NCBI GenBank assembly: GCA_018400395.1
Contig: JAGYMN010000059.1
Coordinates: 1 to 7,459 of the forward strand
DNA from: Actinomycetota bacterium
GTDB lineage: Bacteria > Actinomycetota > Humimicrobiia > Humimicrobiales > Humimicrobiaceae
DNA length: 7,459 nt
Reading direction: 5' to 3'
Part shown: positions 1 through 5,754 of the stretch, one piece after another
Layout: each line of letters begins with the position of its first letter
How positions within the stretch are numbered: the stretch's first letter is position 1
Notes under the pieces: model-generated
Told to the model about the DNA's origin: nothing
The model's database searches: none
Seen by the model: only the letters and a program-made list of their open reading frames with translations
Translations under genes and position numbers: made by a program

Positions 1-1103
1 GACTGGAAAAAGCCCTGGATACACCGGCCAAAATATTCTACAAATATGAAGGTACCAGCCCTCCCGGAAGCCATAAGCCAAATACTGCCGTAGCACAGGC
101 CTACTATAATAAGAAAGAAAATATAAAACGGATAACAACCGAGACTGGAGCAGGACAGTGGGGCAGCGCTCTTGCTTTTGGCGGTGCATGCTTTGGCTTA
201 AAGATCAAAGTATATATGGTAGCCATCAGCTATAAACAGAAACCCTACCGGCGCATAATGATGGAAACATGGGGCGCTGAATGTGTGCCCAGTCCCAGCA
301 GGGATACAGGCGTTGGAAGAGATATGCTTGCAAAAGATCCGCATTGCCCGGGAAGCCTCGGACTTGCCATAAGCGAGGCTGTAGAAGATGCGGTTTCACG
401 TGATGATACCCATTATGCACTGGGTAGCGTACTCAACCATGTTCTTCTCCATCAAACAGTAAACGGACTTGAGGCAAAAAAGCTGATGGAAAAGGCAGAT
501 GCCTACCCTGATATTATAGTTGGCTGCGTGGGTGGAGGTTCAAATTTTGCAGGACTTTTCCTTCCTTTCATAAAGGATAAAATAGACGGGACAAAACCCG
601 ATCTTAGAATAATAAATGTTGAACCCACTGCAGCTCCTACAATGACCAGGGGACCATATGCATATGATTACGGGGACAGTGCAAAGCTGGCGCCAATAAT
701 AAAGATGTATACTCTTGGACATGATTTTATACCTGCTCCTATTCACGCAGGAGGCCTCAGGTATCATGGAATGGCTCCAATTATCTGTCACCTTGCACAT
801 CTGGGACTGGTTGAGGCAAGAGCTGAAAATCAGCTTGGTACGTTTAAGGCAGGGGTCACATTTGCCAGGACCGAGGGAATAATCAGCGCTCCGGAGACAA
901 ACCATTGCATAAAGGCAGCAATAGATGAAGCTTTAAAATGCAAAGAGTCCGGGGAATCAAAAACAATCCTCATAGCGCACAGCGGTCACGGCCATGTTGA
1001 TATGGCAGCATATGATGCTTATTTCTCAGGTAAGTTAAAGGATTATGCATACCCTAGAAAAAAGATAGAAGAATCACTAAAAAAATTACCCCATGCAGGA
1101 TAA
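1..1103 (+). CDS. trpB: Tryptophan synthase beta chain, type 2 (TrpB2), 5' end cut by the window edge
   Basis: PLP-dependent cytosolic enzyme that condenses indole with L-serine to give L-tryptophan. Some TrpB2 proteins have been reported to prefer O-phosphoserine. The reading frame is open from base 3, upstream of the first internal ATG at 216, and the conserved catalytic region lies there, so the true start is off the left edge. About 366 residues are visible; the family is usually about 430-460. The PLP lysine sits in SHKPNTA (Lys codon at 75-77), followed by TETGAGQWGSALAFGG. The phosphate-binding loop GGGSN is at 531-545, and HAGGLRYHGMAP and SGHGHVDM follow near the C-terminus. The QWGS and HKPN variants and the KPYRRIMMETWGAE stretch are type-2 traits, unlike the TrpA-dependent TrpB1. 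No trpA or other trp gene is visible downstream, and a promoter begins immediately after the stop codon. The family assignment is firm; the substrate preference is not. Confidence 0.96.
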   Translation, partial: LEKALDTPAKIFYKYEGTSPPGSHKPNTAVAQAYYNKKENIKRITTETGAGQWGSALAFGGACFGLKIKVYMVAISYKQKPYRRIMMETWGAECVPSPSRDTGVGRDMLAKDPHCPGSLGLAISEAVEDAVSRDDTHYALGSVLNHVLLHQTVNGLEAKKLMEKADAYPDIIVGCVGGGSNFAGLFLPFIKDKIDGTKPDLRIINVEPTAAPTMTRGPYAYDYGDSAKLAPIIKMYTLGHDFIPAPIHAGGLRYHGMAPIICHLAHLGLVEARAENQLGTFKAGVTFARTEGIISAPETNHCIKAAIDEALKCKESGESKTILIAHSGHGHVDMAAYDAYFSGKLKDYAYPRKKIEESLKKLPHAG

Positions 1104-1132
1104 TTTACATCTGTTTATTTTAGGAATATAAT
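1104..1132 (+). promoter_or_regulatory. Strong sigma-70-type promoter directly after trpB
   Basis: The -35 box TTTACA (1104-1109, five of six consensus bases) is separated by exactly 17 bp from a perfect -10 box TATAAT (1127-1132). The -35 box begins at the base after the trpB stop codon. The predicted start site is near 1138-1140, a few bases before a hairpin and about 48 bases before a small ORF. Box quality and spacing are seen directly; activity is inferred. AT-rich spacers produce chance matches, but the downstream elements fit this one well. Confidence 0.66.
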
Positions 1133-1142
1133 AATATAGCCA

Positions 1143-1162
1143 TTTCTGCCAATCGGCAGAAA
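1143..1162 (+). other. 5' hairpin of the predicted small transcript
   Basis: Perfect 8-bp inverted repeat, TTTCTGCC and GGCAGAAA, around a four-base AATC loop. It would form within the first few nucleotides of an RNA starting near 1139 and ends 12 bases before the SD. No U-tract follows on either strand, so it does not look like a normal intrinsic terminator of trpB. A stabilising 5' stem or a regulatory structure is more likely, though this is inference. Confidence 0.5.
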
Positions 1163-1186
1163 AAATTATATTTTAAGGAGTGCGAG

Positions 1187-1231
1187 TTGGCAACAAAGAG
1201 CAAAAAAGGCGGAAAGAAAAAAGGTAAATAA
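1187..1231 (+). CDS. Candidate 14-aa Lys/Gly-rich microprotein (TTG start)
   Basis: The frame TTG..TAA encodes MATKSKKGGKKKGK: seven lysines and three glycines in 14 residues, with no acidic residue. An AAGGAG Shine-Dalgarno (1175-1180) stands six bases before the TTG, which is ideal spacing and decides the start; there is no in-frame ATG or GTG alternative. The ORF lies between a near-consensus promoter plus 5' hairpin and an 11-bp hairpin beginning seven bases after the stop, so it has the layout of a complete small gene. I do not recognise a family. Such a cationic peptide could contact RNA, DNA or ribosomes, or could be a leader peptide, or the transcript could act as a small RNA with incidental coding. 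The A-rich coding bases could also yield a Lys run by chance. The SD and promoter are the main support. Confidence 0.5.
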   Translation: MATKSKKGGKKKGK

Positions 1232-1238
1232 CCTTTTA

Positions 1239-1269
1239 AAGTCCTGTATCCTAAAAAAATACAGGACTT
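1239..1269 (+). terminator. 11-bp hairpin after the microprotein ORF, possible terminator lacking a U-tract
   Basis: AAGTCCTGTAT (1239-1249) pairs perfectly with ATACAGGACTT (1259-1269) around a nine-base A-rich loop. It follows the TAA of the 14-codon ORF closely. No T-run follows on the + strand (GATGCACTGC comes next), nor on the - strand, so it is not a canonical intrinsic terminator. It may be a 3'-stabilising or factor-assisted terminator stem. The structure itself is certain; the role is inferred. Confidence 0.45.
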
Positions 1270-1322
1270 GATGCACTGCAAATCTAAAGTCAAAAATCAT
1301 CTAATATAAGACCTGGAGGAAA

Positions 1323-1522
1323 ATGGAAAAAATAGCCATTGCCTCAACCAGGTTGGGCAGTATAAATGAATATCCATAGAAGCCGATAAGTGGGCGGATG
1401 CATATAAAATAATTGGTTTTGATCCTGTATACATAGCAGTTGAATTTGATAGAAAGGATAAATCACATTTTTTCAGAATCAAGGAAATGCCATCCTCAAT
1501 TCTATCCCATTCAGCCTTCTAG
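1323..1522 (+). pseudogene. Remnant of a small protein gene with an internal deletion or frameshift, weakly resembling a Hjc-like nuclease
   Basis: An ATG at 1323, preceded by GGAGG (1315-1319) at an unusually short 3-base gap, opens MEKIAIASTRLGSINEYP and stops at 1377-1379. In a different frame, about 1373-1522 continues as a protein-like stretch including EADKWADAYKIIGFDPVY and IAVEFDRKDKSHFFRI, ending in TAG. The two parts resemble the N- and C-terminal ends of small restriction-endonuclease-fold proteins such as archaeal-type Holliday junction resolvases: an INEY-type first helix, and a late 'kiIGfdPVyIAVeF...FFRI' strand pair. The central catalytic D/E-x-K part is missing. The likely history is loss of the middle of an intact gene. 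The family suggestion comes from remembered patterns only. The fragment converges on the 3' end of groEL, about 100 bases away, and that gap shows no clear terminator for either gene. Confidence 0.45.
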
Positions 1523-1624
1523 ATCATTACCCTGATGTTAAATAAAGTTCAAAGCCATATATGCTTTTGCCCCCTATATTTTATAAATCCTTTTTTTATA
1601 CCTATCCTGGCATGCTATATGCTT

Positions 1625-3244
1625 TTAATATTCCGGATATCCTTCAGGCGGCATTGTCGGAACTTTTTCCTTTTCAGGTTTTTCGGCTACTATTACCTCT
1701 GTTGTAAGCATTAGAGCAGCAATAGAGGCCGCATTCTGTAATGCGCTTCTAGTAACCTTTGCAGGATCTATAATACCGGCATCGATCATATTAACGTATT
1801 TACCTTCCTGGGCATCAAGGCCTTCCCCCTGTGGAAGTGACTTAACTTTTTCTACTACTACTGAACCTTCCATACCAGCATTTATAGCTATTTGTTTAAG
1901 CGGTTCCGTAAGTGCCTTAGACACTATTGAGGCTCCGGTTTTTACATCCCCTGTATATTTTGACAGATCAATTTTTGATACTGCATTTACCAGCACGACT
2001 CCGCCTCCGGGTACAATTCCTTCTTCAACAGCAGCCCTTGTAGCAGAAAGTGCATCCTCTATACGGTGTTTTTTCTCTTTTAGCTCTACCTCTGTAGCCG
2101 CTCCTACCTTTATTACCGCTACTCCACCGGATAACTTGGCCATCCTCTCCTGAAGTTTTTCCTTGTCATAGTCGGAATCACTCTGCTCTATTTCATTTTT
2201 TATCTGCTTGATCCTGCCTTTTATTGCATCTATAGACCCTTTGCCTTCTACTATAGTGGTATTTTCCTTGTCTACCTTGACCTGTCTGGCTCTCCCCAGC
2301 ATATCCATAGTTACATTTTCAAGCTTGATCCCTATTTCTTCAGATATCACCCTGCCCTCAGTTACAATAGCAATATCCTCAAGCATAGCCTTTCTCCTGT
2401 CTCCAAAACCTGGAGCCTTTACCGCCACAGAATTTATAGTACCCCTCAGTTTATTTACAACTATTGTAGCCAGAGCTTCTCCCTCAACATCTTCAGCAAT
2501 AATAAGCAGCGGTTTGCCTGACTTCTGTATCTTTTCAAGCAGGGGTATCAGATCTGCCACAGCAGACATCTTCTGGCTTGAAATAAATATATAAGGGTCA
2601 TCCAATACTGCCTCCATCCTCTCTGGATCAGTTACCATATAAGGGGACAGGTATCCTTTGTCAAATTGCAAACCCTCTACCAGCTCTATTTCCATCCCAA
2701 ACTTATTTGACTCTTCTACTGTAATTACTCCGTCCTTTCCTACTTTATCCATGGCATCAGCTATAGTCTGCCCTATATTTTCATCAGCAGCAGATATGGC
2801 AGCCACCTCTGCTATCTTTTTCTTATCAGTTGAAATATCAACGCTTAGCCTGCCGATTTCCTTTACCACAGTTTTAACAGCATCTTCAATACCTCTTTTC
2901 AACTGCATCGGATTGGCACCAGCGGCTACATTACGGAGTCCTTCTTTTACCATGGCCTGGGCCAGAAGTGTAGCAGTGGTAGTACCATCGCCGGCCACAT
3001 CATTGGTTTTTGTTGCTACTTCTTTAAGAAGCTGTACCCCCGAGTTTTCAAAAGGATCTTCTACCTCGATCTCTTTTGCTATTGTTACCCCATCATTCGT
3101 TATGGTTGGAGCACCATATTTTTTTTCCAGAACTACATTTCTACCTTTAGGCCCAAGGGTAATTTTTACTGCATCGGCAATTATATTTACACCCCTCTCC
3201 AGAGCCCTTCTGGAAACCTCATCATACTTTAGTTCCTTTGCCAT
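1625..3244 (-). CDS. groEL: Chaperonin GroEL (60-kDa chaperonin, Hsp60)
   Basis: Cytosolic ATP-driven folding chaperonin that forms 14-mer double rings and works with the GroES lid. At 539 aa it is close to the usual 540-550. The ATP-site motifs TLGPKGRN (29-36) and AGDGTTTAT (84-92, catalytic Asp86) are present. The middle of the protein reads as a normal apical domain. RIEDALSATRAAVEEG, the conserved signature that includes the second catalytic Asp, is intact, as is the late DAGIIDPAKVTRSAL block. The start is fixed by MAKELKYDE and by AAAGGAGA (3254-3261), nine bases upstream. The C-terminus is unusual: the expected GGM-repeat tail is absent and the protein ends KEKVPTMPPEGYPEY. No groES precedes it. 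The gene has its own promoter and CIRCE operator about 160-225 bases upstream, so it is likely a monocistronic, HrcA-controlled heat-shock gene. Confidence 0.98.
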   Translation of the reverse strand: MAKELKYDEVSRRALERGVNIIADAVKITLGPKGRNVVLEKKYGAPTITNDGVTIAKEIEVEDPFENSGVQLLKEVATKTNDVAGDGTTTATLLAQAMVKEGLRNVAAGANPMQLKRGIEDAVKTVVKEIGRLSVDISTDKKKIAEVAAISAADENIGQTIADAMDKVGKDGVITVEESNKFGMEIELVEGLQFDKGYLSPYMVTDPERMEAVLDDPYIFISSQKMSAVADLIPLLEKIQKSGKPLLIIAEDVEGEALATIVVNKLRGTINSVAVKAPGFGDRRKAMLEDIAIVTEGRVISEEIGIKLENVTMDMLGRARQVKVDKENTTIVEGKGSIDAIKGRIKQIKNEIEQSDSDYDKEKLQERMAKLSGGVAVIKVGAATEVELKEKKHRIEDALSATRAAVEEGIVPGGGVVLVNAVSKIDLSKYTGDVKTGASIVSKALTEPLKQIAINAGMEGSVVVEKVKSLPQGEGLDAQEGKYVNMIDAGIIDPAKVTRSALQNAASIAALMLTTEVIVAEKPEKEKVPTMPPEGYPEY

Positions 3245-3294
3245 AATAGACTATCTCCTTTCCCCAGTTTTATTTTTCCCTTACATTTATTATC

Positions 3295-3324
3295 CTGATT
3301 ATTATTATTCTGTATAATAATCAG
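3295..3324 (-). other. AT-rich hairpin in the groEL leader
   Basis: CTGATTATTAT (3295-3305) and ATAATAATCAG (3314-3324) form a perfect 11-bp stem with an eight-base loop. It lies in the predicted 5' untranslated RNA of groEL, 50-80 bases before the start codon and well upstream of the SD. No U-tract follows on the - strand. It could influence mRNA stability or act as a temperature-sensitive structure, but it does not sequester the SD by itself. Confidence 0.4.
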
Positions 3325-3404
3325 CCCTGTCACAGGTAATTAAAAACCGTTTTTTTTTATTTAATAATATATTAAAAACATTTACACATATACATATAGA
3401 ATAA

Positions 3405-3431
3405 CTGGCACTCTAAGGTCTAGACTGCTAA
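3405..3431 (-). promoter_or_regulatory. CIRCE operator (HrcA binding site) of groEL
   Basis: On the + strand, CTGGCACTC (3405-3413), nine bases, GACTGCTAA (3423-3431). The CIRCE consensus is TTAGCACTC-N9-GAGTGCTAA, so seven of nine and eight of nine arm positions match (the first arm differs at two positions, the second at one) and the spacer is exactly nine. The element is palindromic and begins within a few bases of the predicted groEL start site near 3434, the usual position for repression by HrcA. This predicts heat-induced groEL transcription. No hrcA gene is in the window. Confidence 0.88.
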
Positions 3432-3440
3432 CTTAAGAAT

Positions 3441-3469
3441 AAAATATAACTAAAATTTTAAAAAGTCAA
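3441..3469 (-). promoter_or_regulatory. groEL promoter, sigma-A type
   Basis: Read on the - strand: -35 TTGACT (3464-3469, five of six), a 17-bp AT-rich spacer, then -10 TATTTT (3441-3446, four of six). The start site is predicted near 3434, so CIRCE covers roughly the first 30 transcribed bases. This implies an untranslated leader of about 190 nt before the ATG at 3244. Placement relative to CIRCE strongly supports the assignment; the exact -10 register is less certain because TATATT overlaps it two bases upstream. Confidence 0.75.
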
Positions 3470-3471
3470 TA

Positions 3472-3512
3472 TTATTTTGATAGATGTTATTTTGATAGAT
3501 TATTTTATAGAT
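3472..3512. repeat. Tandem 15-bp AT-rich repeats just upstream of the groEL -35 box
   Basis: TTATTTTGATAGAT occurs at 3472-3485 and again at 3487-3500. A degenerate third copy, TTATTTTATAGAT (one base deleted), lies at 3500-3512. The array ends two bases from the groEL -35 hexamer (3464-3469). Possible roles are an UP-element-like contact site or repeated binding sites for an activator; it could also be simple-sequence drift. The rest of the spacer, 3513-3625, is AT-rich and shows no gene and no convincing terminator for the radical SAM gene. Confidence 0.6.
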
Positions 3513-3625
3513 TTAATGCACATAAATTTTAATATTTACACAACTAAAACCAGTTATTTATTGGAAGCAAGCATTTTATTAAAAATAATAATATAACAGC
3601 GTTAACCGGATAAATAAATTCTTTT

Positions 3626-4588
3626 CTAGGTATCCTGTCTTTTAAACTTTCTGAGATAAAATTTGTGTCCCCCATATTCCGTTTCTATCAGCCTATCATT
3701 CTCCAGTAGATTATCGACTATTCCCCAATCCATTCCGGAGCGTTCTAATAAGATATCCACTGCATCCTTCCGCATTGGATGGACAGCAGTAATGCTCATA
3801 ATGTCAGCTTCTACATTTCCTGAAAATGCAAAAGCATTCCCTTCGTAACCCGTAAGATATTCCACATGATCTACCTTCTCACTAAAAATGTGATATGCAT
3901 GGTTTATTACCTTCTCATCAGGCGGTTGTGCCCACTTCTCTGCCGGGGGGCGTATAGGGACAGCCAGGTAGGATATATCAGGCTTTAACATACTCAAGAA
4001 GTCAGCCACCATACCGATGTTGCGGTCTGTGTCATTTATATTTTTAACAATCATTGTTTCCGTAATCAATTTTCCACTAAAAGAAGTTGAAAATTTGAGC
4101 GCGCCTTCAAGAATTAATTCCAGGCCCAGACCCTTATGGGGACGGTTTATATGGCGCCATGCTTCTTCTTCTACGCTGTCTATTTTCAAAGACACCCAAT
4201 CCGCTTTCATGAGGTCCTTTCTCACTTCATCCTGCCATATCAATGAATTATTGGTTATAACTGCTATAGGGATACCAGATTCCTTAAGTATATCGATCTC
4301 CGGTCCCAGATTAATATCCAGTGTGGGTTCACCATCGGGGACGAAGGTCAGATAATCGATCTTTCCCCTTGATTTTTCTGCCACTTTGATCTTATTTCTG
4401 ACAGCACGCTGTATATCTTCTTTCCTGTAGAATGATTGGCGTTTAACCTGCATTTTGATAGCCTTTCCCAGCTGACAATATATACAGGAATAAGTGCAGA
4501 CCTTTGGCGGGATATTATTTATTCCCAGACTGTGTCCCAGCCTTCTGGAAGGGACAGGTCCAAATATTATCGATTCATTTTCTTCCAT
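3626..4588 (-). CDS. Radical SAM protein, COG0731 (wyosine-synthase-like) family
   Basis: Cytosolic [4Fe-4S]/S-adenosylmethionine radical enzyme of 320 aa. The cluster motif CTYSCIYC supplies Cys31, Cys35 and Cys38 (CxxxCxxC). It is preceded by the family hallmark FGPVPSRRLGHSLGIN (9-24) and PPKVCTYSC. The SAM-binding 'GE' element is PDGEPTLD (84-91), followed by AVITNNS and DWVSLKIDS strands of the partial TIM barrel. The last 60 or so residues (from about 261, SITAVHPMRKDAV...LLENDRLIETEYGGHKFY) look like a winged-helix module. COG0731 is annotated after the archaeal wyosine enzyme TYW1, but bacterial members with this N-terminus have no assigned substrate that I know of, so the reaction is left open. 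The start is supported by GGGGA about ten bases upstream. It stands apart from the GNAT gene by 254 bases and so may have its own promoter, though I found no convincing one. Confidence 0.88.
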   Translation of the reverse strand: MEENESIIFGPVPSRRLGHSLGINNIPPKVCTYSCIYCQLGKAIKMQVKRQSFYRKEDIQRAVRNKIKVAEKSRGKIDYLTFVPDGEPTLDINLGPEIDILKESGIPIAVITNNSLIWQDEVRKDLMKADWVSLKIDSVEEEAWRHINRPHKGLGLELILEGALKFSTSFSGKLITETMIVKNINDTDRNIGMVADFLSMLKPDISYLAVPIRPPAEKWAQPPDEKVINHAYHIFSEKVDHVEYLTGYEGNAFAFSGNVEADIMSITAVHPMRKDAVDILLERSGMDWGIVDNLLENDRLIETEYGGHKFYLRKFKRQDT

Positions 4589-4632
4589 AATTTTTAAATC
4601 CCCTATTATTTTCTTAATCCCAATTATTGCTT

Positions 4633-4657
4633 ATATAAATAGCTATCTTATTTATAT
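4633..4657 (-). other. AT-rich inverted repeat upstream of the radical SAM gene
   Basis: ATATAAATA (4633-4641) and TATTTATAT (4649-4657) are perfect 9-base arms around a seven-base spacer, 45 bases before the radical SAM start codon. It could be an operator or a leader hairpin. Both arms are pure A/T, so chance occurrence in this AT-rich spacer is a real possibility. The rest of 4589-4842 holds no gene. Confidence 0.3.
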
Positions 4658-4842
4658 GATTACCTTTTAAGCCATACTCTGTATTAATTAGTATACAAAT
4701 TCTAAGCAATACTTAAATCTTTGAATAATCTTCTCCCCGGGTATAACATGTCCAACTTTTAAAAACAATTCAATAAATCTTATAACGCTTGCCGTCTTTA
4801 ATCAATCAAAGAATGTCTAATTTTAAAATGAAAATATTTAGA

Positions 4843-5280
4843 CTATTCCATATCTGCTAGTTTCATAGCTATGTGTTCCATATTGGCTTCTAAAAAAACA
4901 TTGCCGTATTCTTTAAATCCCAGTTTTTTGTAAAAACCTGTTACCGGTAATTGTGCATCCAGCCCGATATCCTTCACATTGTATTTCTGTGCTATTTCAA
5001 TTAATTTTAAGCAGATCTTTTTACCATAACCTTTCTTCCTATAGTCTTTTTTTACAGCAACCCTGCCAATCCTTGCCCTGTCATCTTCAATTATCACCCT
5101 TCCGCATGCAATACATTCACCGGATTTTTCCTCAATAGCCAGGACATGGTAAGCTTTCTTATCATATTCATCATTCTCAAGCTCGGCAGGAACCTTCTGC
5201 TCCTTTACAAATACTTCGAATCTCAGTCTGTAAAGTTTTTTAATCATATCCTGATTTTCTGCCTGTATTATTTTCACCAT
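4843..5280 (-). CDS. GNAT-family N-acetyltransferase, YjcF/ElaA-like
   Basis: Predicted cytosolic acetyl-CoA-dependent acyltransferase of 145 aa, the normal length for this subfamily. The N-terminal LRFEVFVKEQKVPAELENDEYD (19-40) is the marker of YjcF/ElaA-like proteins. The acetyl-CoA pyrophosphate-binding motif A is at 71-88 (RIGRVAVKKDYRKKGYGK, with the R/K-x-G-x-G turn at 82-86). The late FYKKLGF (116-122) and the NVFLEANMEHIAMKL stretch complete the fold. The substrate is unknown. The ATG is the first possible start, since an in-frame stop lies two codons upstream. The SD is weak (GGA about ten bases upstream). It begins 30 bases after the stop of the small membrane-protein gene and is probably co-transcribed and perhaps translationally dependent on it. 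Confidence 0.9.
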   Translation of the reverse strand: MVKIIQAENQDMIKKLYRLRFEVFVKEQKVPAELENDEYDKKAYHVLAIEEKSGECIACGRVIIEDDRARIGRVAVKKDYRKKGYGKKICLKLIEIAQKYNVKDIGLDAQLPVTGFYKKLGFKEYGNVFLEANMEHIAMKLADME

Positions 5281-5310
5281 TTTTTAATCATCCATTAAAT
5301 ACATTTTCAA

Positions 5311-5595
5311 TCATTTTTTAATCTCAAGATATATAATAAGCGATATATATGCTGCTGGAATCAAAACCAATCCAGCCCAAAAGCCAATTGTCCCTGTTGC
5401 TTCATAGCCTACCATTCCTTTAAATTCAAAACAATTATGAAAACTGTCACCATTGGCACATATTGGAATAAAAGTCGTTGCTATAAGACCGATCATAAAT
5501 CCGGTAAATGCACCTACTGGAATAGATAGAAGAATTGTGACAATTAGAAAAACTATTTTTTTTGTCTTTGATAAATTACGGTAAAATTTTAACAT
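5311..5595 (-). CDS. Small two-helix membrane protein with a Cys-x8-Cys loop
   Basis: A 94-aa protein I cannot assign to a named family. The N-terminus is basic (K3, R6, K10, K12, K13). A long hydrophobic stretch at 14-45 is rich in Gly (PVGAFTGFMIGLIATTF), and a second membrane segment spans about 68-90, ending in a basic tail (EIKK). The positive-inside rule puts both ends in the cytoplasm and the 46-67 loop outside. That loop carries two cysteines (C46, C55) in ICANGDSFHNCFEF, which could form a disulfide, followed by KGMVGYEATG. The ATG is supported by GAGGA at 5606-5610, ten bases upstream. The gene is followed at 30 bases by the GNAT gene. The 159-base gap upstream (5596-5754) shows no strong promoter and no clear terminator for the preceding oxidoreductase, so read-through is possible. 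Confidence 0.8.
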   Translation of the reverse strand: MLKFYRNLSKTKKIVFLIVTILLSIPVGAFTGFMIGLIATTFIPICANGDSFHNCFEFKGMVGYEATGTIGFWAGLVLIPAAYISLIIYLEIKK

Positions 5596-5754
5596 CTGTA
5601 CACGGTCCTCATTAAAAGTATCATAATATTTATTAATTTGTAATTTAAACCCTTTAAAAAGCCCTGTTCCGTAAGCCTGCAGGTTTTATCCCATGGATCA
5701 GACTTTTATTTTATCTTTCAGATTACTGTAAGACTGTGTTCAGACTATATTATA

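Noticed and set aside
540..905. Open frame on the - strand inside trpB
   Set aside because: Shadow of the trpB2 coding strand with no recognisable domain; trpB2 conservation runs through the whole interval.
1297..1482. 61-codon frame on the - strand
   Set aside because: It overlaps the protein-like remnant on the + strand, and its translation resembles no family I know.
2658..3317. Long open frame on the + strand opposite groEL (also 2208-2594)
   Set aside because: It is antisense to a firmly identified groEL. The translation is Ser/Ile/Thr-rich and low in charged residues, as expected of a shadow frame, and it has no credible SD.
3326..3336. 11-base palindrome CCTGT-C-ACAGG as an operator
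   Set aside because: It is short, with a single-base centre, and matches no specific regulator motif; mentioned only as part of the leader.
3350..3358. Run of nine T on the + strand as a terminator tail
   Set aside because: No GC-rich stem precedes it and no + strand gene lies upstream that needs terminating.
4815..4843. GTCTAA/TTAGAC inverted repeat at the GNAT stop codon as a terminator
   Set aside because: The stem is only six AT-rich pairs with an imperfect interior and only a short, interrupted T stretch afterwards; too weak to annotate.
5715..5732. CTTTCAG-ATTA-CTGTAAG imperfect hairpin downstream of the oxidoreductase
   Set aside because: Seven-base arms with a mismatch and no U-tract on the - strand; not a convincing terminator.
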